From Iningainema tapete BLCC-T55 (GTDB taxonomy: Bacteria; Cyanobacteriota; Cyanobacteriia; Cyanobacteriales; Nostocaceae), in contig NZ_JACXAE010000034.1 in NCBI RefSeq assembly GCF_014698965.1, positions 77,784 through 141,783 of the forward strand: a DNA stretch of 64,000 nt, written 5' to 3'. Each line of letters starts with the position of its first letter. Within the stretch, counting starts at the first letter, position 1. The translations under genes and the position numbers were made by a program. The notes under the pieces are model-generated. The model ran no database searches, was not told the origin of the DNA, and saw nothing but the letters and a program-made list of their open reading frames with translations. Shown piece after piece: positions 53,934 through 62,415 of the stretch.

Positions 53934-54629
53934 ATGTTTTTTCGGCAGTTGTTCGACCATGAGTCCAGTACTTATACTTACCTAATTGCTGACCCCAATA
54001 CACAAGAAGCGATTCTGGTCGATCCAGTTTTGGAACAAGTTGAGCGTGACTACCATCTCCTCCAAGAGCTTGGTTTAACGCTCCGGTATTGTCTGGAAAC
54101 CCATATCCACGCAGACCACATCACAGGAACTGCAAAACTGCGCTCATTGACTCTTTGCTTGGGGGTATTGCCAGAAAATGCTCAGGCAGACTGCGCTGAT
54201 CAGTTTATTCAAGATGGAGAAATGCTGCATGTGGGAAGCATTACCATCCAGGCGCTTGCTACCCCTGGTCACACTGATAGCCACATGGCTTACCGAGTCA
54301 ATGGCGACCACGTTCTTACAGGAGATGCTCTGTTTATCCGGGGCTGTGGTCGCACTGATTTTCAAAGTGGTGATGCGGGAGCCTTGTTCGATTCAGTGAT
54401 GCAACGGCTATTTACGCTGCCCGATCAAACTCTGGTATACCCTGCCCATGACTACCAAGGATGTACAGTGTCCACGATTGGGGAAGAAAAGCGGTGGAAT
54501 CCTCGGTTTGCCGGACGCGAACGCGCTAGCTTCATTGAGTTTATGGACAACCTGAATCTACCAAAGCCCAAAAAGATGATGGAAGCCGTTCCCGCTAACA
54601 AGCGTTGCGGTAACTTAGCAGACCCTTAA
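53934..54629 (+). CDS. Persulfide dioxygenase, ETHE1-like (metallo-beta-lactamase fold)
   Basis: 231 residues from the ATG at 53934 with AGGAG at 53921-53925; the 14 upstream codons to 53892 are not conserved. Metal ligands: His57, His59, Asp61 and His62 (ETHIHADHITG), then the His of TPGHTDSH and Asp of LTGDALFIRGCGRTDFQ, a sequence typical of ETHE1 persulfide dioxygenases rather than glyoxalases. The enzyme oxidises glutathione persulfide to sulfite, downstream of sulfide:quinone oxidoreductase, which is encoded at 56868 in the same module. It lies 150 bp after the peroxiredoxin. Confidence 0.9.
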   Translation: MFFRQLFDHESSTYTYLIADPNTQEAILVDPVLEQVERDYHLLQELGLTLRYCLETHIHADHITGTAKLRSLTLCLGVLPENAQADCADQFIQDGEMLHVGSITIQALATPGHTDSHMAYRVNGDHVLTGDALFIRGCGRTDFQSGDAGALFDSVMQRLFTLPDQTLVYPAHDYQGCTVSTIGEEKRWNPRFAGRERASFIEFMDNLNLPKPKKMMEAVPANKRCGNLADP

Positions 54630-54733
54630 AAGCTAGCTAACTCCTCGTACTTAATAGTAAAGAGGTTAACGAGAGCAAATCCCTAGTCCGGAGCTACTTC
54701 GCTTCTTACAAGTTTTTTACAAAGGTACTACCG

Positions 54734-55552
54734 ATGAGATTGTCCAGAATACCGTCCATCATCCTTCTCCTTGTCATTATTCTTCTCGTCAATCTATTGG
54801 CGGCATTCGGAGGTGGAAACACCGCAGCTGCAGCAAGCGCTACGCCCCCTGGTGAAGAGAAGTCGGTCAAGACCAAAATGCTGGAAACGGGTGCGGCAGT
54901 GTTGCAGAATAAAACACCGCTTGATGCGATCAATGTCTATGTGGATGCGTTTCACTTCCACAACGGAAACCTGGATAGACAGTTGGAAGCTCATCACTAC
55001 TGTAGTGTAGTCAATGAGGACTTCATCCAGTGCACGCTCTACGACAGCAACGGCAAGAATGCACGGCTGATGGGCATTGAGTACATCGTCAGCGAGAAGA
55101 GCTTCCAAACTTTACCCCAGGACGAAAAGAAATTGTGGCACAGCCATGTCTATGAGGTGAAGTCTGGTCAGCTGATCGCCCCTGGTATTCCTGAAACGGC
55201 AGAGTACGAGCTCATGAAAAAGATCGCTTCGACTTACGGCAAGATTTGGCACACTTGGAATGTAGAGCAACCAAACATGACTCTGCCGCTCGGTTACCCA
55301 GCACTAATGATGGGGTTCACGGCTGATGGTCAAGCCAACCCCGCGCTTGTGAAAGACCGCGACGAGCGGTTCAACATTTCCACCTCTGCTAAAAAACAGA
55401 ACCGAGCGGATATCCCGACTTCTGGCATTCAACCGGGTGCAGACGCTTGGGAAACTGGTCAAACTGTTCAGTTGCAACTAGTGCCTTTATCAGCGCAGGT
55501 AAACAAGCCTCTTTCCTCGGATGATGACACAAGTGCTACATACAAACCATAA
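54734..55552 (+). CDS. DUF1264 (OBAP-like) exported protein
   Basis: 272 residues: an N-terminal signal/TM (about residues 8-27), then a DUF1264 domain (about residues 50-225) with VYVDAFHFHNGNLDRQLEAH, HYCSVVNEDFIQCTLYDSNG, DEKKLWHSHVYEVKSGQLIA and GKIWHTWNVEQPNMTLPLG. The histidine-rich core (HFHNG, EAHHYC, WHSH, WHTW) could bind metal. DUF1264 is known from plant oil-body-associated proteins and many bacteria; function unclear. It sits between the persulfide dioxygenase and cysteine synthase genes and is probably co-transcribed. Confidence 0.82.
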   Translation: MRLSRIPSIILLLVIILLVNLLAAFGGGNTAAAASATPPGEEKSVKTKMLETGAAVLQNKTPLDAINVYVDAFHFHNGNLDRQLEAHHYCSVVNEDFIQCTLYDSNGKNARLMGIEYIVSEKSFQTLPQDEKKLWHSHVYEVKSGQLIAPGIPETAEYELMKKIASTYGKIWHTWNVEQPNMTLPLGYPALMMGFTADGQANPALVKDRDERFNISTSAKKQNRADIPTSGIQPGADAWETGQTVQLQLVPLSAQVNKPLSSDDDTSATYKP

Positions 55553-55656
55553 GGTTAAAGGCTGAATGTTGAACGCCATAACTTAGTTCCTGCTTTGGTT
55601 AGGCGGAAAACTTCACAATTGATAATTTTTCTGACAACTAACAACTAATTAAAGCC

Positions 55657-56619
55657 ATGCGTATTGCCAAAAACATTACAGAATTAGTCGGTCGTACTCC
55701 CTTGGTGCAGCTGAACAACATCCCGCAAGCAGAGGGTTGTGTCGCGCAAATTGTAGTGAAACTTGAGAGCATGAACCCTGCTGCCTCGGTAAAAGATCGG
55801 ATTGGTGTGAGCATGATGAATGCGGCAGAGCTTGAGGGGCTAATTTCTCCTGATAAGACGGTTTTGGTCGAACCCACCTCAGGCAATACGGGAATTGCCT
55901 TAGCAATGGCGGCGGCGGCGAAAGGGTATCGGCTAGTGTTGACGATGCCGGATACAATGAGTACTGAACGGCGAGCAATGTTGCGAGCTTATGGAGCAGA
56001 ACTAGAACTTACGCCGGGAATTGAAGGCATGAACGGTGCAATTCGCCGAGCGCAAACAATAGTTGACACCACGCCCCATGCTTATATGCTGCAACAGTTT
56101 CGCAACCCAGCAAATGTGCGGATTCATCGGGAGACAACAGCAGAGGAAATCTGGTCAGATACAGACGGGCAGGTAGATATGATCGTGGCTGGGATCGGCA
56201 CTGGTGGCACGATCACCGGCGTGGCGGAGGTAATCAAACCCCGGAAGCCAAGTTTTAAAGCGATCGCCGTAGAACCCGCAAGTAGCCCAGTTTTGGCAGG
56301 AGGACAGCCGGGACCACACAAAATTCAAGGCATTGGTGCTGGGTTTATTCCCCAAGTCCTCAGAGTTGAATTGCTCGATGAAGTGATTGGCGTTACTAAT
56401 GAGGAAGCGATCGCCTACGGTCGGCGGTTGGCAAAAGAAGAAGGTCTACTGTCTGGCATCTCTACTGGGGCGGCGTTGTGTGCGGCGATCCGCGTGGCTC
56501 AGCGCTCGGAAAATAAAGGAAAATTGATTGTGATGATCCAGCCCAGCTTTGGAGAACGCTACTTGAGTACGTCATTGTTTCAAGATTTGGAGCCACGAGT
56601 ACCCGCTACTGTAAGTTAG
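55657..56619 (+). CDS. cysK: Cysteine synthase (O-acetylserine sulfhydrylase)
   Basis: 320 residues of fold-type II PLP enzyme: Lys46 in [11 protein letters not shown] binds [13 protein letters not shown] binds the substrate carboxylate, [10 protein letters not shown] binds the cofactor phosphate, and the C-terminus has [13 protein letters not shown]. Length and motifs fit CysK/CysM. It makes cysteine from O-acetylserine and sulfide, so here it can fix sulfide released in the same module. It follows the DUF1264 gene by 104 bp. Confidence 0.93.
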   Translation: MRIAKNITELVGRTPLVQLNNIPQAEGCVAQIVVKLESMNPAASVKDRIGVSMMNAAELEGLISPDKTVLVEPTSGNTGIALAMAAAAKGYRLVLTMPDTMSTERRAMLRAYGAELELTPGIEGMNGAIRRAQTIVDTTPHAYMLQQFRNPANVRIHRETTAEEIWSDTDGQVDMIVAGIGTGGTITGVAEVIKPRKPSFKAIAVEPASSPVLAGGQPGPHKIQGIGAGFIPQVLRVELLDEVIGVTNEEAIAYGRRLAKEEGLLSGISTGAALCAAIRVAQRSENKGKLIVMIQPSFGERYLSTSLFQDLEPRVPATVS

Positions 56620-56627
56620 CGCTCACC

Positions 56628-56769
56628 CTAAACGTTTATCCTCATGCAAGCCAAGCGGAAATTAAATAAGTCTATCGCCGCTTGGTCAAGATGTTCCATC
56701 CTGACAGCAAGCAGAAAACAGCAGATCGTGAGCGGATTATTCGCTTCAATGCGGTATACAAGACAACTT
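56628..56769 (+). pseudogene. DnaJ J-domain relic
   Basis: The frame reads LNVYPHASQAEIK-stop-VYRRLVKMFHPDSKQKTADR and ERIIRFNAVYKTTC. The HPD motif and the helix II/III pattern of a J domain are clear; an in-frame TAA follows EIK and both ends are missing. Confidence 0.78.
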
Positions 56770-56867
56770 GCTGTTTTCACGTTTCCTTAATTATTTTATG
56801 AATGAAGAATAATTAAGGTCAACCAAGCGTTATTTCGTTTGCGACTTTTAAAGGAGAGAAAAGTATC

Positions 56868-58190
56868 ATGTCAGCGCTAGCTAAGCCAGCGGCTCACAAA
56901 TCAGCCATTTTAAATGACGCAGTAAGCGTGCAGCACCAAGTTGTAGTTGTCGGGGGTGGAGCTTCCGGCATCACAGTCGCTGCCCAATTGCTGAAAAAAA
57001 ATCAGCAGCTTGATGTTGCCATTATTGAACCAAGAGACAAACACTACTATCAACCCGCTTGGACACTAGTTGGCGGCGGCATCTACAAAGCTGAAGATAC
57101 AGTTAGGGACGAAAAAGACTATATCCCTGATGGTGCTACTTGGCTCAAAGACTGTGTAGCTCAGTTAGATCCAGACAACAATACAGTTATTACTCAGGAG
57201 GGAAAGCGTATTTGTTATGAATATTTGGTTTTAGCTCCGGGTATTCAAATTAATTGGCATTTAATTAAAGGGCTGAAAGAAGCAATTGGGCAAGATGGCG
57301 TTTGCAGTAATTATGCTTATGAATACGCCCCTTACACTTGGGAAGTAATCAAGAACTTCAAAGGCGGTAATGCTATATTCACTTACCCTAATACTCCCGT
57401 TAAATGTGGAGGAGCGCCACTGAAGATTATGTATTTGGCTGATGATGCCTTTAGGAAACAAGGGGTTCGCCGTCAGTCAAAAGTCATGTTTTGCACAGCT
57501 ATGGGGGTAATTTTCAGTGTAAAAGAATTCGCGGAAACACTGCTTTCTGTAGTAGAGCGCAAACAGATAGATGTGAGATACAAACACAATCTCAAAGAAA
57601 TCAAAGCTGATACCAAAACAGCAATTTTTGATGTATCAACAGATTCGGGTGTCTTAGAAATAGCTATCCAATACGACTTACTCCATATTACGCCACCTAT
57701 GAGCGCACCAGACTTTATCAAACAGAGCAAATTAGCTGTACTTGATGGAGCAGGTCAAGGCTGGGTTAATGTAAACAAACACACGCTACAGCACAATGTT
57801 TACCCCAACGTTTTTAGCTTGGGTGACGCAGCGAGTCTCCCGACATCAAAAACAGCGGCTGCTGTGAGAAAACAAGCGCCAGTTGTTGTTCATAACTTAC
57901 TGGCTTTAATGAACTCAAAAAACCTCGCTCAAAAATACAACGGTTATACTTGCTGTCCAATAACTACAGGATACGACAAGGTAGTACTTGCCGAATTTGG
58001 TTATGACAACAAGCTTTACCCCACATTTCCAATCGATCCAACTAGAGAGCGGTACAGTATGTGGCTGCTAAAAAAATATGGCTTCCCCTATATCTACTGG
58101 AATAGAATGTTGAAAGGTAAACCTTTTGAAGGGAAGTTGTTAGGAATTGGCTCAGCGATCTGCTTGCTGTGCCAAAGAGCGCCCAACTGA
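56868..58190 (+). CDS. sqr: Sulfide:quinone oxidoreductase
   Basis: 440 residues: an FAD-binding Rossmann motif QVVVVGGGASGITVAAQLLK (about residues 23-42), the second dinucleotide fold around VMFCTAMG, the catalytic Cys in TPVKCGGAPLKIMYLADD, and the FAD-binding VFSLGDAASLPTSKTAAAVR. PMSAPDFI and LLKKYGFPYIYWNRMLKG are typical of the type II (mitochondrial-like) SQR group. It oxidises sulfide at the thylakoid or cytoplasmic membrane, reducing plastoquinone and making persulfide. AAAGGAGAG lies before the ATG. The last 17 residues (LLGIGSAICLLCQRAPN) look atypical, as if the true end had been replaced. Confidence 0.9.
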   Translation: MSALAKPAAHKSAILNDAVSVQHQVVVVGGGASGITVAAQLLKKNQQLDVAIIEPRDKHYYQPAWTLVGGGIYKAEDTVRDEKDYIPDGATWLKDCVAQLDPDNNTVITQEGKRICYEYLVLAPGIQINWHLIKGLKEAIGQDGVCSNYAYEYAPYTWEVIKNFKGGNAIFTYPNTPVKCGGAPLKIMYLADDAFRKQGVRRQSKVMFCTAMGVIFSVKEFAETLLSVVERKQIDVRYKHNLKEIKADTKTAIFDVSTDSGVLEIAIQYDLLHITPPMSAPDFIKQSKLAVLDGAGQGWVNVNKHTLQHNVYPNVFSLGDAASLPTSKTAAAVRKQAPVVVHNLLALMNSKNLAQKYNGYTCCPITTGYDKVVLAEFGYDNKLYPTFPIDPTRERYSMWLLKKYGFPYIYWNRMLKGKPFEGKLLGIGSAICLLCQRAPN

Positions 58191-58224
58191 TGCACATGCG
58201 CTTAATTCCATAAGCGCATGTGCA
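58191..58224. repeat. Perfect 14-bp palindromic hairpin after sqr
   Basis: TGCACATGCGCTTA (58191-58204) and TAAGCGCATGTGCA (58211-58224) around ATTCCA. No T run follows, so it is either a bidirectional stop or part of a repeat element. It abuts the sqr stop codon. Confidence 0.7.
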
Positions 58225-58324
58225 AGGTGCAAGCCGTCTGTTATGAAAATGCTCTTGCAGCTTGTAGCCAAAGCGGTCAAATGAAAAAATCCCCCCGCGA
58301 ATTCGCATTGATTGAATAAGTCGC

Positions 58325-58634
58325 CCGATAGTGGCAAGTGTTCCCGCCACTGGCACAGCAGCTAAAGCAATCCGACAGAGTGGCGGCGGCATAGTTGTTA
58401 TGACCGAATCACCTCTTGCTCTATCGGCTGCGGTGCAGGATTTATATACCAATTCTGCCCTAGCTGCTGGGCTAGGTCATAAGGGGAGACAGTTTAACTT
58501 ACTAATAATCTTCGTTTGAGCAAGCACTCGCGCAGTATGAAGTAGTATTTTCCGAAGTTATCAGTCGCGCATCAACTTTTTTGGATGTCTTGCCGAAAAT
58601 CAGTTCTCAAAAATCAATCGTTGATGTTTCTTGA
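58325..58634 (+). pseudogene. Glycosyltransferase C-terminal relic
   Basis: The frame encodes VASVPATGTAAKAIRQSGGG, IVVMTESPLALSAAVQDLYT and NSALAAGLGHKGRQF. After a frameshift near 58500 it continues FEQALAQYEVVFSEVISRAS to a stop at 58632-58634. This is the C-terminal end of a GT4 (WcaI-like) glycosyltransferase; the N-terminal two thirds are absent. Confidence 0.72.
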
Positions 58635-58696
58635 ACTGAAAGTGCCAGTCTGAGATTCGGCTATGTTCTGTGACATTCCTTTTTTATTACCTTGTT

Positions 58697-58718
58697 CATA
58701 TCAGCATCTAGTGATATG
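58697..58718 (+). promoter_or_regulatory. ArsR/CmtR-type operator upstream of arsR
   Basis: CATATCA (58697-58703) and TGATATG (58712-58718) form a perfect 7-bp inverted repeat with an 8-bp spacer. TTGTTC (58692-58697) and TATGAT (58715-58720) with 17-bp spacing make a promoter that the palindrome would block. Confidence 0.75.
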
Positions 58719-58762
58719 ATAATGTAATTGAAATACGCCTTAACAACTGGCAACTTAAGCTA

Positions 58763-59107
58763 ATGCTGATTAATGCTCAATCTCAGGCTATCGGCTTGAA
58801 AGCGAAGCTCTTTCGCGGTTTTTCTGATACTTCGCGGCTAGCCATTCTTGACGCGCTGCGCTCTGGTTCACTGACTGTAACTGAAATTGCAACGGTAACT
58901 GGTCTGAGTCAGTCAAATGCCTCCAACCACCTTGGGTGTTTGCGAGATTGTGGATTAGTCCGAAGTGAGCAGGAAGGTCGTTACGTGCGCTATCAACTTA
59001 GCGATCCACGGGTCGGCACAATTCTGCATCTGAGCGATCAGATCCTAGCGGATGTGGCGAAAGGAGTTTATGAATGCACTCGCTACAACTGTTTAGAGGA
59101 AGGCTAG
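58763..59107 (+). CDS. ArsR/SmtB-family metal sensor, CmtR type
   Basis: 114 residues with a winged-helix core: SDTSRLAILDALRSGSLTVT, then recognition helix LSQSNASNHLGCLRDCGLVR. The two Cys in SNASNHLGCLRDCGLV match the Cd/Pb ligands of CmtR (Cys57 and Cys61 there), and a third Cys lies in the C-terminal VYECTRYN (with another in NCLEEG). It should be released from DNA by Cd(II) or Pb(II). Its own palindrome lies 45 bp upstream. The P-type ATPase starts 3 nt after its stop. A frameshifted second copy lies at 53017-53113. Confidence 0.9.
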   Translation: MLINAQSQAIGLKAKLFRGFSDTSRLAILDALRSGSLTVTEIATVTGLSQSNASNHLGCLRDCGLVRSEQEGRYVRYQLSDPRVGTILHLSDQILADVAKGVYECTRYNCLEEG

Positions 59108-59109
59108 TT

Positions 59110-61689
59110 ATGTCCAACCAACAAACCATTGAAGTTATTGAAGTTGTTGTCAACGGTATGGACTGTGCCGATTGTGCGCGACACGTCCAGCACGCTATCG
59201 GAAAACTGCCTGGTGTTGAGTCAGTTGATGCTTTATGGTCTTCTAAGAAGGCGGTTGTACGGTTTGATCCAGTACAAGTGGGTTTAACGGACATCCGCTC
59301 CGCTGTGATAGCTGCCGGGTATTCCATCCCTACACCAATACAGGACTTGCCTAGTCCATCCAAACATCAAACCCAAGAGTTTCTCGTTAACGGTATGGAC
59401 TGTGGCGATTGTGCGCGACACGTTCAGAATGCCATAAGCAAGTTGCCTGGTGTTGAGTCAGTAGATGCCTTATGGTCTTCTAAGAAGGCGGTTGTACGGT
59501 TTAATCCAGTACAAGTGGGCATAGTAGACATCCACAAGGCAGTAGAAGCTGCGGGTTATTCAATCCTCACACCAACTGTGGACACGCCTGACTCATCTAA
59601 AAAGCAAACTCTTGAAGTTGTTGTCAACGGCATGGACTGTGCTGATTGTGCGCGACACGTCCAGCACGCTATCGAGAAATTGCCTGGTGTTAAGTCAGTT
59701 GATGTCTTCTTGTCTTCTAAGAAAGCTGTCGTCCGGCTTGATCCGGCACAAGTGAGTTTAACGGACATCCGTATGGCAGTAGAAGCTGCTGGGTATTCGC
59801 TTCCGACGGAAACTGTAGACGAGCCAAAACAGAAACCTCTTGGTGATTTCACTAGAACCATTCTGGTCTTGTTTGGCGTTGTCTTTGGTGCAGTGCTATT
59901 CATCACGGTGGTGGGCGAACGACTAGGACTCTTTGAAGCTTTGACCAAGTACGTCCCGTGGCCCATTGGCTTAGCCATCGTTTTAATTGGGGGTTATCCG
60001 ATATTCCGCAACGTCATCCGAACTACGCTTAGAGGGAGAATCACCTCTCACACGCTAATGACCCTTGGCGTCATAGCTGCATTGGCAGTGGGAGAATGGG
60101 CTACGGCTTCAATCGTTGTGTTTTTCATGTACATCGGGGAGTATGCTGAGAATTTCACTGCTGAACGCGCCCGCCGCGCAGTCAAAGACTTGACGGCGAT
60201 GGCTCCCCAGATGGCACGAGTCGAACGTAATGGTGTGGAACAGGTTTTACCAGTGAGTGAGGTTCAGGTTGGCGAGACAGTGATTGTGCGACCTGGCGAC
60301 AAGATTCCCGTGGACGGGGAGGTGATTAGTGGTCAAGCCACAGTAGACCAAGCGGCTATTACAGGCGAGTCCATACCCGTTGAGGTCGGTCCTAATGCCA
60401 AAGTGTTTGCAGCTACTCTAGCGAGCCTGGGCAGTCTGCGTATTCGTGCTACTCATGTGGGTGCAGACACGACTTTTGGGCGGGTAATCAAGCTAGTGCA
60501 GGAAGCCGAAATGCACCGGGCTTATGTGCAGCGCATAGCTGACAAGTTCTCGGCTTACTTCCTGCCAGTCGTAATGGGTATTGCTGCGTTCACCTTCGCG
60601 GTGCGTCGCGATCCTTTAGCAACAGCAGCTGTATTAGTTGTAGCCTGCTCGTGCTCCTTAGCTCTGGCAACTCCGATTGCAATGCTCGCTTCCATCGGCG
60701 CGGGTGCCAAACGCGGTTTGCTGATTAAGGGGGGTAAATATCTGGAGGTTCTTGACCGTGCGGACGTGTTGTTGATTGACAAGACGGGGACACTCACCTT
60801 GGGGCGTCCGCAAATTACTGATGTGATACCGTTGAGAAACATTTCTGAGTCTGAGTTACTACTCGTTGCTGCTTCTGCTGAACGTTACTCAGAGCATCCG
60901 CTAGCTTTGGCTGTGCGGAATTCAGCCCAACAAAGCCAACTAACTCTGCATGAGCCTATTAATTTTGTCGCCGTTCCTGGTATGGGTGTGCGAGCACAAG
61001 TGAATGGTCATGCTGTGACTGTCGGTAATCGACGGATGATGCCAACAGCAGTCTCTTTGCCGATTGCTGATGAACTGGAAGCGCAAGGAAAAACACTACT
61101 GCTCGTAACGATAGATGACAAACTAGCTGGCATTCTCGCTGCTGCTGATACTTTACGAACAGAAGTTCCTGGGGCGATCGCTGCCGTGAATCAACTTGGT
61201 GTGCGGCATGTTGAACTACTAACTGGTGATAATGAGCGGACTGCTGCTGCTATCGCTGGACACTTAGGAGTGAGTTATCGCGCCAACCTCTTGCCAGAAG
61301 ATAAGATTGCCATTGTGAAATCCTATCAAGCCAAAGGTCATACTGTCGTTATGGTGGGAGATGGCGTCAACGATGCTCCAGCATTAGCGCAAGCTGATGT
61401 CGGCATCGCTATGGGGGCGGCAGGAACCGATGTGGCGATTGAAGCTGCACACGTAGCGCTGCTGCGCGACGATTGGACACTTGTACCCGAACTATTTAGA
61501 ATTGCCCGCCGCACTATGAAGGTGGTGAAAGGGAACATCGCTTTCACCGCGTTGTACAACCTTGTAGGATTGTCACTGGCAGCCCTAGGCTTCCTACCAC
61601 CCATCGTAGCAGCAGCTGCACAATCCCTGCCCGACCTGGGTATTCTTGCTAACTCATCTCGCTTGCTCAGAATCCGCTCTCATAGCTGA
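59110..61689 (+). CDS. P1B-type ATPase with three tandem HMA domains and a CSC motif
   Basis: 859 residues from the ATG at 59110 (GAGGAAGG upstream, 2 nt after the arsR stop); a longer frame to 59074 overlaps arsR. Three HMA domains (about residues 8-75, 90-155, 167-235), each with NGMDC(A/G)DCARHVQ, are near-identical even at DNA level. Then come six to eight TM helices, TGESIPVE, CSC in TM6 (Cys513-Ser514-Cys515) instead of CPC, Asp557 in DKTGTLTLG, YSEHPLALA and [16 protein letters not shown]. Co-transcription with a CmtR-type sensor suggests Cd/Pb/Zn export. Loss of the TM6 proline is unusual for this family. Confidence 0.9.
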   Translation: MSNQQTIEVIEVVVNGMDCADCARHVQHAIGKLPGVESVDALWSSKKAVVRFDPVQVGLTDIRSAVIAAGYSIPTPIQDLPSPSKHQTQEFLVNGMDCGDCARHVQNAISKLPGVESVDALWSSKKAVVRFNPVQVGIVDIHKAVEAAGYSILTPTVDTPDSSKKQTLEVVVNGMDCADCARHVQHAIEKLPGVKSVDVFLSSKKAVVRLDPAQVSLTDIRMAVEAAGYSLPTETVDEPKQKPLGDFTRTILVLFGVVFGAVLFITVVGERLGLFEALTKYVPWPIGLAIVLIGGYPIFRNVIRTTLRGRITSHTLMTLGVIAALAVGEWATASIVVFFMYIGEYAENFTAERARRAVKDLTAMAPQMARVERNGVEQVLPVSEVQVGETVIVRPGDKIPVDGEVISGQATVDQAAITGESIPVEVGPNAKVFAATLASLGSLRIRATHVGADTTFGRVIKLVQEAEMHRAYVQRIADKFSAYFLPVVMGIAAFTFAVRRDPLATAAVLVVACSCSLALATPIAMLASIGAGAKRGLLIKGGKYLEVLDRADVLLIDKTGTLTLGRPQITDVIPLRNISESELLLVAASAERYSEHPLALAVRNSAQQSQLTLHEPINFVAVPGMGVRAQVNGHAVTVGNRRMMPTAVSLPIADELEAQGKTLLLVTIDDKLAGILAAADTLRTEVPGAIAAVNQLGVRHVELLTGDNERTAAAIAGHLGVSYRANLLPEDKIAIVKSYQAKGHTVVMVGDGVNDAPALAQADVGIAMGAAGTDVAIEAAHVALLRDDWTLVPELFRIARRTMKVVKGNIAFTALYNLVGLSLAALGFLPPIVAAAAQSLPDLGILANSSRLLRIRSHS

Positions 61690-61992
61690 AAAAATTACTT
61701 GGAATAGCTTACAGTCTGTGCGTTCGCTCATTTTTGAAGGGTGAGAGGAATTAATTCAAGACTGGGTAAGGAAACAAAAGAATTATGGATCGTCAAAAGG
61801 TAAGACCGTGTAATACTTGGAAAAAGAAGCCAGACCCCCATATATTACACGGAGACACCTGATTTCTCTTCTCCCGTGTAATACATGGAAGTGATTTGTC
61901 GTTAACGTCTCCTTAGTGTAATACACAAGTTACATTCTAGCCTTCATCAATAAGCGCGTTAAACTTATGGTGTAATACACGGAATCACAGTA
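61690..61992. promoter_or_regulatory. Array of 15-bp palindrome-like boxes upstream of the RHH gene
   Basis: Five copies of CCGTGTAATACNTGG-like sequence: 61806-61820, 61838-61852 (inverted), 61874-61888, 61914-61928 and 61968-61982. The first three are about 32-36 bp apart, roughly three helical turns. A sixth, an exact inverse of the first, lies in the coding region at 62164-62178. The idealised form CCGTGTAATACACGG is nearly a perfect palindrome. Likely binding sites for the downstream protein; possibly a partition centromere or operator. Confidence 0.7.
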
Positions 61993-62364
61993 ATGTTAAA
62001 GCGGGACATTCAAGGGAAGTTTGCACTTAAAAATGATGACTATCGTCTAGTGCGCTCAGTCCGATTGACTGATGAAACCTGGAAGGCTTTGGGAATCACT
62101 GCCGAATGCTTAGGTATGAGTAGATCTGACTACTTGGAACAACTGATGAGAGGGAATGCCAACCCAAGTATTACACGGGAAAAAGAGCCGATACATCAAA
62201 ACAAAACTACTGTTGTTGAACTTGCGACTACCCCATCGACAGTGGCAACACTGGAAACTTTACGTGACCAAGTTTTACTACAATTAAGATTGGGTAAGCA
62301 GGCTCCAGGCTACAAAGCAGCACTTAAAGCCCTCAATCACTTTATTGCCGTACTAACCAGCTAG
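61993..62364 (+). CDS. Putative ribbon-helix-helix DNA-binding protein
   Basis: 123 residues. After a basic start (MLKRDIQGKFALKNDDYRLV) comes an RHH-like unit RSVRLTDETWKALGITAECL and GMSRSDYLEQLMR (about residues 19-52), as in CopG/Arc/ParG-type regulators. The C-terminal part (about residues 75-123) is a predicted helical region. The 15-bp box overlaps or abuts its promoter in several copies and one lies inside the gene. RHH proteins bind short repeated sites, so autoregulation or plasmid partition is likely. The assignment is from pattern only. Confidence 0.6.
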   Translation: MLKRDIQGKFALKNDDYRLVRSVRLTDETWKALGITAECLGMSRSDYLEQLMRGNANPSITREKEPIHQNKTTVVELATTPSTVATLETLRDQVLLQLRLGKQAPGYKAALKALNHFIAVLTS

Positions 62365-62415
62365 TTAGCACAGGAGTATCAATCCGGTTTCTGTATTAGT
62401 GAAGGTCGAAAAACG

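Noticed and set aside
59556-59978. 140-codon minus-strand frame opposite the triple-HMA region
   Set aside because: Antisense of repeated HMA sequence; the apparent internal repeats come from the duplicated coding DNA.
61690-62180. CRISPR array at the GTGTAATAC repeats
   Set aside because: Repeats are only 15 bp, occur in both orientations and with irregular spacing, and one lies in coding sequence; no cas genes are present.
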